A stretch of DNA of 64,000 bases. It comes from M269 sp964640795. Lineage in GTDB: Bacteria > Pseudomonadota > Gammaproteobacteria > Enterobacterales > Alteromonadaceae. Position 1 is the first letter of the stretch, and every line of letters starts with the position of its first letter. The position numbers and the translations under genes are program-made. The stretch is from positions 5,507 to 69,506 of the forward strand of contig CAZXIN010000029.1 in assembly GCA_964640795.1 (NCBI GenBank), in the 5' to 3' direction. Of this stretch, positions 27,336 through 36,736 are shown one piece after another. The notes beneath the pieces are model-generated. The model searched no databases. It was not told the DNA's origin and saw nothing but the letters and a program-made list of their open reading frames with translations.

Positions 27336-28013
27336 TTATACTTTTGCCAAGCTCAGCTGCTCACGCATCTGATCGATAACAGTTTGGTAGTTTGGCTGGC
27401 CAAAAATAGCAGAACCAGCAACAAACATGTCAGCGCCAGCCTCTGCAATGGCGCGAATATTATCGACTTTCACGCCGCCGTCAATCTCAATTCGAACATC
27501 ACTACGTCCTCGTTCCGCCAATAAAGCCTTAACTTGAGCTAATTTCTGTAAGGTATACGGTATAAAGGTTTGGCCGCCAAAGCCAGGATTAACAGACATG
27601 ATTAAGACAAAATCAATAGAGTCGATGACATAATCCAAACAACTAAGCGGTGTTGCAGGGTTCAAAGCAATGCCAGCCAAACAGCCTTTTTGTTTAATGA
27701 GCTGAATTGACCGATCGATATGCGCTGTCGCCTCCGGGTGAAAGCTAATGTAATTGGCACCCGCATCCGCGAACTGTCCGATTAAATCATCAACGGGGCT
27801 GACCATTAAGTGAACATCGATAGGCGCTTCAATCCCAAAATGACGCAGCGACTTGCAGATCATAGGTCCGAACGTCAGATTGGGGACAAAATGATTGTCC
27901 ATGACATCAAAATGCACAATGTCAGCACCTGCGGTCAATACACTTGCGACATCTTCACCTAGTCTGGCGAAGTCTGCAGATAGGATGGATGGAGCGATTT
28001 GATAGTCAGACAT
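27336..28013 (-). CDS. rpe: Ribulose-phosphate 3-epimerase
   Basis: About 225 residues, interconverting ribulose-5-phosphate and xylulose-5-phosphate. Signatures: IAPSILSADFARLGEDV, VDVHLMVSPVDDLI-like PIDVHLMV, VNPGFGGQTFIPYTL and IEIDGGVKVDN. An ATG at 28034 would add 7 residues, but the ATG at 28013 (MSDYQIAPS) follows an AAAGG box and fits the family start. The upstream palindrome at 28051-28090 may regulate it. Confidence 0.96.
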   Translation of the reverse strand: MSDYQIAPSILSADFARLGEDVASVLTAGADIVHFDVMDNHFVPNLTFGPMICKSLRHFGIEAPIDVHLMVSPVDDLIGQFADAGANYISFHPEATAHIDRSIQLIKQKGCLAGIALNPATPLSCLDYVIDSIDFVLIMSVNPGFGGQTFIPYTLQKLAQVKALLAERGRSDVRIEIDGGVKVDNIRAIAEAGADMFVAGSAIFGQPNYQTVIDQMREQLSLAKV

Positions 28014-28034
28014 AAAAAACCTTTTTGTACCCAA

Positions 28035-28417
28035 TATTAAGGAATTATAGTTTGCACCAAATCAAACACATCGCATCATTATGGTGCAAATACTTCATTT
28101 ATTATTCAAAAGGCATTTAAAAAAACACCCCACCAGAAATTTCAATTTTCCTAATTCTATCAATTAGTTAAGCAACAAAAAATCGGCAGTTTCAAGCAAA
28201 AAAAAGATACGGCACTGGACTTGCTGTTACCTGTGAACTTTGAGTTGAAGACATTATAAAGATAAGAAAAAGGAAAACACTATCGTTTCAAAAACTTGCC
28301 CATAGCCTTACACATATACGATGTATAAAAATGGCAAGTTTAACAGAGAAACACACCTTTATCGCGTCTCAGCTCAAAAAACAGGAAATACATAATACTA
28401 GAAGACTTGAGGGCAGC
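28035..28417. promoter_or_regulatory. rpe promoter region with 9-bp dyad; porin upstream region
   Basis: On the minus strand a TATAAT (28044-28049) lies about 30 bp before the rpe start. Next to it are TTTGCACCA (28051-28059) and TGGTGCAAA (28082-28090), a perfect inverted repeat with a 22-bp gap spanning the -35 side, the position expected of an operator. The remainder up to the porin start holds A-rich runs but no recognisable gene. Confidence 0.45.
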
Positions 28418-29137
28418 ATGAAAAAAACTATCGTATCCTTATCTGTAATTGCAACACTCGCATTAAGTAATAGTACTACAGTGCTAGCAGCCGGTGAGCT
28501 CACTGCAAATGCAACTGTAACCAGCAATTACCTTTGGCGTGGCTTAACACAAAGCTTGAACGAGGTAGCTACTCAAGGCGGTATTGATTATGTTGATAAC
28601 AGCGGCTTTTATGTCGGCACTTGGGTATCCAATGTTGAATACGCGCCTGGCGACGATTTTTCATACGAGCATGATGTTTATTTCGGCTATGGCGGAGAAG
28701 CAAAAGGCATAAGCTACGATTTTGGCTACCTCTTTTATAACTACGACAATGCCGCAGACATCGATTTCAGTGAGATTTATGGCTCTGCTAGCATTGGCAG
28801 TTTTACTGTTGGCGCTAATGTTTTTGTGCATACAGAAGCTGATGAGCCTGAAGGTATAGACTTCGACTTCGGGGATACAATTTACTATTACGCCGATTAT
28901 GCATTTGAAGTTAAAGAAGACTTAGAGTTAGCATTCCATGTTGGTTATCACGATGGCGACTTTAACGAGTTCTTCAATGGCGTGCCCGACGCTTATACCG
29001 ACTATAACGTTAGCTTATCGAAAGACGGATTTACGTTTTTAGTTAGTGGTACAGATTTGGATAATGCAGGTTCTGACGGCTTAGACAATGATTCTGTTAA
29101 GTTTGTTGTGTCGTATTCTATAGACTTTGAACTGTAA
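28418..29137 (+). CDS. TorF-family outer-membrane porin
   Basis: From the ATG at 28418 (ribosome binding site GAGGG) the protein is 239 residues with a signal peptide (KKTIVSLSVIATLALSNSTTVLA). The mature part begins with ELTANATVTSNYLWRGLTQS, a hallmark of this putative porin family (Gcw_chp), and ends as a beta-barrel strand (KFVVSYSIDFEL) with a final aromatic-type residue pattern. It is acidic and rich in Asp, Glu and Tyr. It likely forms an outer-membrane barrel; the transported solute is unknown. An earlier ATG at 28331 adds a non-signal extension and is not preferred. Confidence 0.88.
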   Translation: MKKTIVSLSVIATLALSNSTTVLAAGELTANATVTSNYLWRGLTQSLNEVATQGGIDYVDNSGFYVGTWVSNVEYAPGDDFSYEHDVYFGYGGEAKGISYDFGYLFYNYDNAADIDFSEIYGSASIGSFTVGANVFVHTEADEPEGIDFDFGDTIYYYADYAFEVKEDLELAFHVGYHDGDFNEFFNGVPDAYTDYNVSLSKDGFTFLVSGTDLDNAGSDGLDNDSVKFVVSYSIDFEL

Positions 29138-29153
29138 CAACCTCGTTCAACAA

Positions 29154-29193
29154 TGCGAACTTGTTTAAGTCATCATCACAAAACAAGTTCGCA
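29154..29193 (+). terminator. Terminator-like hairpin after the porin gene
   Basis: Perfect 13-bp stem TGCGAACTTGTTT (29154-29166) / AAACAAGTTCGCA (29181-29193). The U-run is weak, so it may be a strong mRNA 3' end structure rather than a classic terminator. Confidence 0.65.
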
Positions 29194-29500
29194 CACTACA
29201 CCTGCCTTCTTTTATGGGGCTTCACATTTTGACTTTCATTGAGCGAGCTACTCCTCAACTCAATACTTATTTTTATGCCATACCACACTAATTTTTCTTA
29301 CCGTGTTAGCGCATTAAAATTAGCCCTGAATTAACAATTTTTTGGGATAACTTAATTTTTTTGCACTAAATTGTAATATTACTGTCCAAAACGTGACTAT
29401 AAACTCTATAACCAATCAAATTGGCCATTAGAGAGCCTTTAACAACATGCAATTGTTCTCAACGGTGAGATGAATAACCTCTTTTTTAGGTTAATGCACA

Positions 29501-29528
29501 TTGTTGAACGTTAAGGCAAGGCTATAAT
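29501..29528 (+). promoter_or_regulatory. Likely sigma-70 promoter of the 29559 operon
   Basis: TTGTTG (29501-29506), 16-bp spacer, TATAAT (29523-29528). It lies 31 bp before the start at 29559, where a GGAGG ribosome binding site also occurs. Confidence 0.55.
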
Positions 29529-29558
29529 GAAACAAAGTATGTCACGGAGGTCTATATT

Positions 29559-29867
29559 ATGGTTAAGTTACCTTTAAAATTGGCAACAATTTTTGCAATC
29601 ATTGCTTTTATTTCGCTAGCAGGAGCGACTGTATCTGCAAAGAACAACTTAACATCACTTGCCTGTGGATGTTCTTACGCCACCAAATTGGACGTATCGC
29701 TACCTCTTAGTCATCCTAAAAATCGTTGTGCCGACAATAATACGACACGAGATATTAGCTGGTTTACTTGGCTCAGTGGTAAAACAAAATCAAATCAATT
29801 TCACTATTTAGACTTATTAGAGTTATTATCTCGTCACACAGAAAGTAAATATAGCAAGCATAGTTAA
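29559..29867 (+). CDS. Small exported protein of unknown function
   Basis: 102 residues with a signal peptide (LATIFAIIAFISLAGATVSA) and a short mature part with three Cys (ACGCS and NRCAD), ending in a charged tail. A strong GGAGG lies upstream, and the next gene begins right after its stop codon, so both are co-translated. I do not recognise the family. Confidence 0.6.
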   Translation: MVKLPLKLATIFAIIAFISLAGATVSAKNNLTSLACGCSYATKLDVSLPLSHPKNRCADNNTTRDISWFTWLSGKTKSNQFHYLDLLELLSRHTESKYSKHS

Positions 29868-30062
29868 ATGAGCGCTAAAAAAGCAACAATGTGGCAAGTA
29901 GTCAAAAGTGTTTGTGCAAGCATGATTGGCGTACAAAGCGAAAGCAATAGGCAAGCAGATTTCGAACAAACCTCTTTCATTCCCTACCTTGTTGTCGGTG
30001 TTGTTTTCGTTGCAGTGCTTGTTCTAGGTTTGATAGCCTTTGTCCGATTCCTCGCTAGCTAA
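29868..30062 (+). CDS. DUF2970 small membrane protein
   Basis: 64 residues. The N-terminal WQVVKSVCASMIGVQSESNR and the single C-terminal membrane helix (YLVVGVVFVAVLVLGLIAFV) match the DUF2970 family of small gammaproteobacterial membrane proteins of unknown role. The stop codon overlaps the convergent dam stop by about 4 bp. Confidence 0.85.
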   Translation: MSAKKATMWQVVKSVCASMIGVQSESNRQADFEQTSFIPYLVVGVVFVAVLVLGLIAFVRFLAS

Positions 30063-30895
30063 CGCAATCCACCGTTATAGATAGCCAATAGCTCTGAAAC
30101 TTTTTTTCTACTTCCACCCTTTTGGCTAATACTTCTCGACACCTTAAGTAAACGAAGCTCTGCTCGACTATAGAGCTCCCTTGTAAAGGTTGTATCATGA
30201 TTACTGATGATCACAGACAGCTTTTTCTTAGATGATACTTTCTCGGCTAATTCGGCTAACTCCTTTTGTTCCTTTACGCCAAAGCCACCTTTTGCATAGC
30301 TAGTAAAGTTTGCTGTCGCACTTATCGGTGCATAAGGTGGATCGCAATAGATGAACTGCCCTTTCTTTGCTTGCTTCATCACTTGTTGAAATGGCAGGCA
30401 ACTAAATATTGCTTTTTGTGACTTTTCAGCAAAGAAATAGAGTTCTTTTTCCGGGAAATAAGGCTTTACGTAACGGCCAAAAGGGACATTAAAACCACCA
30501 CTCTGGTTGTAACGACATAGACCGTTATAACCAAACCGATTCAAATAGAGGAAAAGTACCGATCGGCGAAAAGAATCAGTCTCCTGATTAAACTCCGCCC
30601 GAATAGGATAATAATTGTCAGGGTAGTTGTTACCTTCGGTAAAATACGCACGAGCTTCCTGAATATACTTGTCGGGGTTATCACGAAGGTGTTGATATAA
30701 CGCAATGAGGTCAGCATTAATATCATTGAGAATATAAGACTCAAAAGAAGTATTTAAGAATACTGATCCTGCACCAACAAAAGGCTCAATCAATGTTTTC
30801 GATTCAGGAAAGCAAGTATTAAGCTCTTCTATAAGCTTGTACTTTCCTCCAGCCCACTTTAAAAATGCGCGATGTTTTAAGGCTTTGTTTTGCAC
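30059..30895 (-). CDS. dam: DNA adenine methylase
   Basis: A 278-residue alpha-class adenine-N6 methyltransferase that methylates GATC, used in mismatch repair and replication control. It has FLKWAGGKYKLIEEL (SAM site, residues 12-26), the substrate-side FVGAGSVFLNT and the catalytic motif YCDPPYAPISATANFTSY. Length fits Dam. It lies downstream of damX with a 355-bp gap, in the conserved aroKB-damX-dam order. Confidence 0.96.
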   Translation of the reverse strand: MQNKALKHRAFLKWAGGKYKLIEELNTCFPESKTLIEPFVGAGSVFLNTSFESYILNDINADLIALYQHLRDNPDKYIQEARAYFTEGNNYPDNYYPIRAEFNQETDSFRRSVLFLYLNRFGYNGLCRYNQSGGFNVPFGRYVKPYFPEKELYFFAEKSQKAIFSCLPFQQVMKQAKKGQFIYCDPPYAPISATANFTSYAKGGFGVKEQKELAELAEKVSSKKKLSVIISNHDTTFTRELYSRAELRLLKVSRSISQKGGSRKKVSELLAIYNGGLR

Positions 30896-31251
30896 CCAGT
30901 TTATCGTGTCAAAAAAAGAATAAAGTCTACAGCATAATGTTCTGAAATGCGCCCCATCATCATAAGCTTTACCGTAATTTGTATAGAATCGGAGCCAAAT
31001 TCATCATCCAAGAGCATCGTTAACCTTAAGTTGTATAAACGGTTCAATAAAAACTATCTAAATCATAAAGTTAAGGAAAACCCGCCAATCGAAAGACACT
31101 ATTATGTCCTAAAATTCAAACCAATGTGGCTACTTTAAAGAACATCAAGGCAAAGTTAGGCTACCAGAGTTATTATCCAGCGCGCCAATTTAACCTGAAG
31201 ATCTTAAAAAAGGTATGTTGAATGATTCAGCTTATGCAAGCCTGAAACTCA
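30896..31251. other. Non-coding gap between damX and dam
   Basis: This 356-bp stretch probably carries a dam promoter. I see no clear gene: a short plus-strand frame of 63 codons at 30947-31138 has no supporting features. No strong hairpin was found. Confidence 0.5.
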
Positions 31252-32865
31252 TTAGTTTACCCTGATCTCTTGCTGCACATTACTCATGGATTTAGCAAAA
31301 GGAGGCGTGCTCAACGCTAATTCCTGAGCCGCTAAGTTGGCGGATTGCAATGAGTCGAATGTCTGGTCATGTAGCACGACAAACCAATCACCACCAAATC
31401 GTTGAGTTTTGTATATGAGCGTTGTCTCGGTTAACTGATTGGTCTGGAGATAAAAATTTAACGCTTCTTCCGTCGACATTGCAGACAACTGTAACACAAA
31501 GCGACTTGCCTCTAAGCCCGTTAAATAAACAGCATCAAACTCCCCCTCACTCAGAAGAGCTTCGGGTTCAGTTGTCTCTTGTTCAATAGGTGCTTCTTCT
31601 TCTACTTCTGATAAGTCACCATCATTTATAAGAGACGCGACTTCCGTATTCCCGTTATTCAGGTTAGTCAATTGCTCAACAGAGGTAATGTCCTCAACGG
31701 GATAATCAAACGCATCAGCCTCCACTTCATTGGCTTCCGGTATCAGCGTCTCGGCCTGAGCAAGTTGTGACTCTTCATCAAACGTTTCTTGTGTGTCAAT
31801 GACAAGTTGCTCACTCTCAAATGTTTGGCTTAAATCAACACTGGCGCTCTCGTCTTCAATTCCGTCAGAGGCTTCATGGCTGACTTCTATTGGTGACTTG
31901 GGTAATGACTTAACGGCATCCTCCCAATCAACAACTCGCCTTTGATCATCGGCCAATGTAAGGAAAGAAGGTTTATCATCAACCGTTTCTTCGATGGGCT
32001 CATTGATACTTTCAACGCTGACAACATCAGTATTAATCGCAGCAGAAGGCGCATTTTGTTCTTCATTAGTATTGGAAACAGCGGGTTGATAATCAAAAAT
32101 GGAGGCGTAATACGACTTAACCTGTTCAATCGTAACGTATTGTGACAATAAGATGCCTGTAAATGTCACGAAAAAGACCAGTGATAGTACAACCTTTACC
32201 CACCACTTATTCAGCATGCTGGAGGACATTATAGTGCTTTTGGATTCTCTCAGCGCCATTCTTTCATTAAATTGCTGGCGCTTGCTTGATATTAACTGAT
32301 CTAATTCAGACATGCCCTGAGGCTCTTGTACAGAGCGCTCAACAAATTCATTAGCCAACAATACAGGTTTGTTATTGCTATTGGCTGGCAACCAACCCTT
32401 TGCTCGAGACGCCCATTCCTTCTCACCAAACACGAGAATGTTCAAGTGGTGGCGATTCTTAGCAAAACGATTTTGTAAAACTAAATCCCAAAGTTCTTGT
32501 AAAAACTCATCTGGAAGCAGATCTGCGTGAGTCACAGCAATTAAAATAAATTCGCTTTGATCTTTAATCAGTCGCGGAATAAGAAAAGTGAGAGGCTTCG
32601 AATAATCAACTCTAACAGCACCAACGAGTTGCTGAATAAACTTCTTTCTGTAGCTAACAATATCCAGCTTAGCGTTGGCATCAACATAACCAATATTCGC
32701 TAGCTCATTTTGATGAGAAAGAAAATGCTGAGCAAAGCTACGCTGCTTGCTCATCCCATCACCACTAACAAATACCAATTGGGATGAGTAAGTAATTAAA
32801 TGCTCTAACCGACTTTGTAGATCGAGAAAGCCATTTTTCATAGGATGATCTTGTAAACGTGCCAT
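31252..32865 (-). CDS. damX: DamX-like SPOR-domain cell-division protein
   Basis: A 537-residue protein located between aroB and dam, as expected for DamX. Residues about 1-220 form an ATPase-like N-terminal domain with a degenerate P-loop (VSGDGMSKQRSFAQHF). A membrane helix (VVLSLVFFVTFTGILLSQYV) lies near residues 225-245, followed by an acidic, low-complexity linker. The C-terminal SPOR domain (RFVLQLSAMSTEEALNFYL, FGGDWFVVLHDQTFDSL) binds denuded peptidoglycan at the septum. Function follows from family and locus; E. coli DamX lacks the full ATPase region. Confidence 0.88.
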   Translation of the reverse strand: MARLQDHPMKNGFLDLQSRLEHLITYSSQLVFVSGDGMSKQRSFAQHFLSHQNELANIGYVDANAKLDIVSYRKKFIQQLVGAVRVDYSKPLTFLIPRLIKDQSEFILIAVTHADLLPDEFLQELWDLVLQNRFAKNRHHLNILVFGEKEWASRAKGWLPANSNNKPVLLANEFVERSVQEPQGMSELDQLISSKRQQFNERMALRESKSTIMSSSMLNKWWVKVVLSLVFFVTFTGILLSQYVTIEQVKSYYASIFDYQPAVSNTNEEQNAPSAAINTDVVSVESINEPIEETVDDKPSFLTLADDQRRVVDWEDAVKSLPKSPIEVSHEASDGIEDESASVDLSQTFESEQLVIDTQETFDEESQLAQAETLIPEANEVEADAFDYPVEDITSVEQLTNLNNGNTEVASLINDGDLSEVEEEAPIEQETTEPEALLSEGEFDAVYLTGLEASRFVLQLSAMSTEEALNFYLQTNQLTETTLIYKTQRFGGDWFVVLHDQTFDSLQSANLAAQELALSTPPFAKSMSNVQQEIRVN

Positions 32866-32906
32866 TGTCTTGCCCTAAAACTTATTTCAGGGCCATTCAA
32901 GGCCCT

Positions 32907-33974
32907 TTAATTCAAGAGAGTAGCGAGTAAGCCTTCCGACAAATCGGATGTTACGACTGCGCCGCCTAACCCTTTTGGTAACACAAACCTAATCTGGCCA
33001 GCTGCCACTTTCTTGTCTCGTCGCATATGCTGCATAAACGGAGCATAGCCCATATCATTAGGTTTATTCACAGGAAGCTCAAAAGATGCAATTAGATTCT
33101 CAATGCGTCGAGTTTCCGACGCATTGAGCCAACCTTTGGCTTCAGATGCTTTAGCAGCAAGAATCATGCCTGCTGCAACAGCTTCACCATGCAGCCAATT
33201 GCCATACCCCTGCTCCGCTTCGATAGCATGTCCAAAGGTATGCCCCAAATTGAGTAATGCTCTAATGCCCGACTCTTTTTCATCTTGTGCGACAATCTCT
33301 GCCTTAATTTCACAGCTACGCTGGATAGCATAGGATAAAGCTTGTTGTTCTTTTCTCTTTAAAGCGTCTTGGTTTTGCTCAAGCCATTCAAAAAAAGCAA
33401 CATCATAAATAATCCCATATTTTATAACTTCCGCCATGCCAGCAGAGAATTCACGCGGCGGTAGGGTATGTAATGTTGTTGTATCAATGAAAACAGCTTT
33501 AGGTTGATAGAAGGCACCTATCATATTCTTACCTAGAGGGTGATTAACAGCTGTCTTACCGCCAACGGAAGAATCAACTTGAGCAAGCAAAGTCGTCGGG
33601 ATTTGGATAAAAGGAATACCACGCTGAAAGCTAGCAGCAACATAACCAGTCAGATCGCCCACAACACCTCCACCCAAGGCAATTAAGACGGTATCTCGTC
33701 CTGCACCTATGGTCAGCAGCTCTCCTATAACGCTTTCAAACGTTTGTAGGTTTTTGTATTGCTCACCATCAGGTATCAAGATTAACTCGAACCGTTGAGG
33801 GGTCATTGCTAACGTCAATTTTTCAGCGTAAAGATCAGCAACCTTCTGATTGCTAACAACAACAATGCGCTTTTTATCAATAATCGATTGCAGTAGTGTT
33901 GATTGAGACAGGATATCTGCCTCAATTGAGATGGGGTAACTACGCTCCTCCAACTCAACATTAATGGTTGCCAT
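32907..33974 (-). CDS. aroB: 3-dehydroquinate synthase
   Basis: A 355-residue NAD- and metal-dependent enzyme that cyclises DAHP to 3-dehydroquinate in the shikimate pathway. Signatures: IPDGEQYKNLQTFESVI, LIALGGGVVGDLTGYVAA, IQIPTTLLAQVDSSVGGKTA, and the metal ligands in NLGHTFGHAIEAEQGYGNWL. It lies 39 bp after aroK on the same strand, as in most gammaproteobacteria. Confidence 0.97.
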   Translation of the reverse strand: MATINVELEERSYPISIEADILSQSTLLQSIIDKKRIVVVSNQKVADLYAEKLTLAMTPQRFELILIPDGEQYKNLQTFESVIGELLTIGAGRDTVLIALGGGVVGDLTGYVAASFQRGIPFIQIPTTLLAQVDSSVGGKTAVNHPLGKNMIGAFYQPKAVFIDTTTLHTLPPREFSAGMAEVIKYGIIYDVAFFEWLEQNQDALKRKEQQALSYAIQRSCEIKAEIVAQDEKESGIRALLNLGHTFGHAIEAEQGYGNWLHGEAVAAGMILAAKASEAKGWLNASETRRIENLIASFELPVNKPNDMGYAPFMQHMRRDKKVAAGQIRFVLPKGLGGAVVTSDLSEGLLATLLN

Positions 33975-34013
33975 GAGCGCAGTCCTATTATGAATATTAT
34001 CTAATGCTTAAAC

Positions 34014-34529
34014 TTACAGGCCAATTTTATCGATGATTTGGCTTGCTACGGCTCTAGCACTTTGGTCATCAGTATCTATGACATAATCGGCTACTTCTTC
34101 ATAGAGCGGATTACGTTCTTCTGCTAAGTTAATCAGTACCTGTTCAGGATCTTCCGTTTGAAGCAACGGACGTCTTTTATCCCTCTGAGTTCGAGCAACT
34201 TGCTTATCAATCGTTGTCTGTAAATAAACAACAATACCGCGAGCAGACAATCTATTTCGAACCGTCTTACTGATGATAGAGCCGCCGCCCGTAGCCAACA
34301 CAATACCTTGCTTATCACTAAGCTCGTTGATCATGTTCTCTTCACGTACACGAAACCCTTCTTCACCTTCTAAATCAAAAACCCAAGCAATGTCAGCACC
34401 GGTACGGCGTTCGATCTCTTGGTCTGAGTCATAAAACTCTAAGTGAAGCTCATCAGCAAGGTGTCTACCAATGGTACTTTTTCCAGCCCCCATGGGCCCT
34501 ACAAGGAATATATTACGTTTTTCGGCCAT
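34014..34529 (-). CDS. aroK: Shikimate kinase
   Basis: A 171-residue P-loop kinase phosphorylating shikimate. The Walker A is GPMGAGKSTIG at residues 11-21. The shikimate-binding Asp and Arg regions follow (YDSDQEIERRTG, GFRVREENMI), then the LATGGGSII motif. Length and position before aroB fit AroK. Confidence 0.96.
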   Translation of the reverse strand: MAEKRNIFLVGPMGAGKSTIGRHLADELHLEFYDSDQEIERRTGADIAWVFDLEGEEGFRVREENMINELSDKQGIVLATGGGSIISKTVRNRLSARGIVVYLQTTIDKQVARTQRDKRRPLLQTEDPEQVLINLAEERNPLYEEVADYVIDTDDQSARAVASQIIDKIGL

Positions 34530-34975
34530 ATTCGTTTACGTCACACAACTCTATAATTATACAATACTAATACCACTCAAAATCGACTCTTTTGACATTG
34601 AGCTCTTGTTAAACCGGTTGCCATTAACCAAGAATAACTGCACTTTTAGGTCACTTTCAAACACGCTTTTAGCGGTATCCATGTTCACTGAGCAAACGAT
34701 TGGATGCCGTCAAAAAGCAATTTTTGAATTCGACGAGCGCACAGATTAATAGTGGAATTAGTACTAGAAAGATACCAATCTCAACTGCGGTCGAATTTTT
34801 CGAGGGCGGATTATCTCAGTGATCGGATGATATTTGCAAGTTTTGATAGCATGTTTCGGGTTTTAATCCTAATAAGTGCCCTCAATCCTACTTAAAACGA
34901 TGTTATTTTGTAGAAAATCGTCAAGAGTGACGGCACTTCCATCTAAATGTTACCGGTACAGTCACTTTATGAGTA
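34530..34975. other. Non-coding gap between pilQ and aroK
   Basis: This 446-bp gap separates the type IV pilus genes from aroK. It should hold the aroK promoter and the pilQ 3' end. I see no credible gene; a plus-strand frame that begins inside aroK (34471-34749) is not supported. Confidence 0.5.
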
Positions 34976-36736
34976 CTAAAATCTGTCCGTCAAGATCTGA
35001 GGCGTTACGAAAATAAGCAGCTCTCGTTTCTCAATCTCTTCTTGTGAGTTCTTAAATAAGCGTCCAACCACTGGAAGATCGCCTAATAGCGGAACCTGTG
35101 ATTTATTTTTGTTCGTTGTTTGCTGGAAAATCCCACCGAGAACAATGGTTTCTCCGTTTTCAACTAATACTTGAGTGCTAATTTCTTGTGTATCAATAGC
35201 CACTGCCGGACCTGTTGAAGTAGACACTGTCTCACCTTGAGTATCTTGCGTGACCACCAAATCCAAGATAATACGGTTATCAGGTGTAATCTGAGGTGTT
35301 ACACGCAGACTTAGCACAGCTTTTTTAAATTCTACCGAAGTAGCCCCGCTTGACGTCGATTGTACAAAGGGTATTTCTGTACCTTGTTCAATATAACTTT
35401 CGTGCTGATTGGCTACAGTAATCCGCGGACTGGCAATCACTTCACCTTTATTTTCAGTTTCTAAGGCTGATAATTCAAGATCTAAGATCGTCCCATCTAC
35501 AAGGCGGGCAACCTGAATACCAATGCTCCCAGCTGCCCCTGTTACAGGAAGGTTAACATTCAACCTTTCTGCCAGTGTCGGGACTGTACCACCTGCGACT
35601 GTCTCTGCGCCTTCAATTGAACCAGAAACACCGTCATCACCATTTCTACCGCTAAACCCCCAACGAACACCTATCTGCTCATCAACATTGTCTAATACTG
35701 TCACAATGCGTGATTCAATTAACACTTGTTTAACTGGGATATCTAACGACTCAACGGTACTGCGCGCTTGATCAATTGACGCTTGTGTGTCGCGAACTAA
35801 CAACGTATTGGTACGTTCATCAACTGTCACAGAACCTCTTGGGCTCAAAATGCTTCCTTCGGCAGAGCTTAGGATAACAGCCATATCAGAGGCTTTCGCA
35901 TAGTTAATTTGTATTGAAGATGATACAAGCGGCGCCAATTCGGCCACTTGCATTTTAGACTGTAACTGCTGCGTTTCTTGAGCTAATAATTCTTCTGCTG
36001 GCGCAATTAACAGAATGTTGCCTTCAAAACGTTTGTCTAGCCCCTTAATTTTTAAAATGACATTGAGAGCTTGATCCCAAGGCACATCCGTTAAGCTAAT
36101 AGTAATATTGCCATTGACTGTATCAGTGGTTACTAAGTTAAAGCCGTTAACCTGAGCAATGATTTGTAAAACTTGTCTGACTGGAACGTCTTGAAAATCA
36201 AGTGATATAGGCTCACCATTAAATGTCTCCACTTTTTCTTGAACGGCGGCTTGCTCTTGAGTAATCGGGGTAATATCGACAATAAGTGTTTTATCGTTAC
36301 GTTGTTGGGCGACTGAATATAAATTTGCATCAATAACAAGCTTCGCTGACTCAGCCAGCTGGAAAGATTCAACGAAAGTTACCGGTGTTGCAAAATCAGT
36401 AACGTCCAACCTTAAAAGTTGATCTTCAGCAACACGTGTTTTCGGCAGCTCTAATTCAAAGCCATTCGATGTTTTTTGTGTTTTAACATTAAAACTCGTG
36501 TTGTCAAAAACGACAATAATCTTTGCACCGCCATTGGCTGTTCTCTTAAAATCAATACTATCCAATCGATTAGTGTACTGAGACACGCCAGAATCCAATG
36601 TCACTAGCGGTGTTTCTTGCGATTCCTGTGCGTAGCCTTTAAATGTCGCTAAAGCGAATACACAAAGGAGCAGAAGATACGTCACTTGTTTTGGCTTTCT
36701 ATTCAGCTTTTTATTGAAAATAAATCTCTCAGACAT
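34976..36736 (-). CDS. pilQ: Type IV pilus secretin PilQ
   Basis: 586 residues, shorter than the about 700-residue Pseudomonas PilQ. After the signal region (YLLLLCVFALATFKGYA) come an AMIN domain (about 40-160), a secretin N domain (ISLDFQDVPVRQVLQIIAQV near 170), a NolW-like repeat (TNTLLVRDTQASIDQARSTV), and the C-terminal secretin core with VPLLGDLPVVGRLFKN near the end. It forms the outer-membrane pore through which the pilus exits. The start overlaps the pilP stop by 8 bp. Only one AMIN repeat is clear, which explains the shorter length. Confidence 0.96.
   Translation of the reverse strand: MSERFIFNKKLNRKPKQVTYLLLLCVFALATFKGYAQESQETPLVTLDSGVSQYTNRLDSIDFKRTANGGAKIIVVFDNTSFNVKTQKTSNGFELELPKTRVAEDQLLRLDVTDFATPVTFVESFQLAESAKLVIDANLYSVAQQRNDKTLIVDITPITQEQAAVQEKVETFNGEPISLDFQDVPVRQVLQIIAQVNGFNLVTTDTVNGNITISLTDVPWDQALNVILKIKGLDKRFEGNILLIAPAEELLAQETQQLQSKMQVAELAPLVSSSIQINYAKASDMAVILSSAEGSILSPRGSVTVDERTNTLLVRDTQASIDQARSTVESLDIPVKQVLIESRIVTVLDNVDEQIGVRWGFSGRNGDDGVSGSIEGAETVAGGTVPTLAERLNVNLPVTGAAGSIGIQVARLVDGTILDLELSALETENKGEVIASPRITVANQHESYIEQGTEIPFVQSTSSGATSVEFKKAVLSLRVTPQITPDNRIILDLVVTQDTQGETVSTSTGPAVAIDTQEISTQVLVENGETIVLGGIFQQTTNKNKSQVPLLGDLPVVGRLFKNSQEEIEKRELLIFVTPQILTDRF

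Larger units (their letters stand above)
29138..29558. other. Non-coding gap, porin terminator and promoter of next operon
   Basis: No gene is visible in these 421 bp. It holds a terminator hairpin just after the porin (29154-29193), AT-rich stretches, a small hairpin TAACCT/AGGTTA (29475-29493) and a likely sigma-70 promoter (29501-29528). Confidence 0.6.

Noticed and set aside
30947..31138. 63-codon plus-strand frame in the damX-dam gap
   Set aside because: No ribosome binding site, no motif and no coding signal; simple chance frame.
34471..34749. 92-codon frame starting antisense to aroK
   Set aside because: Begins inside aroK on the opposite strand and has no protein features.
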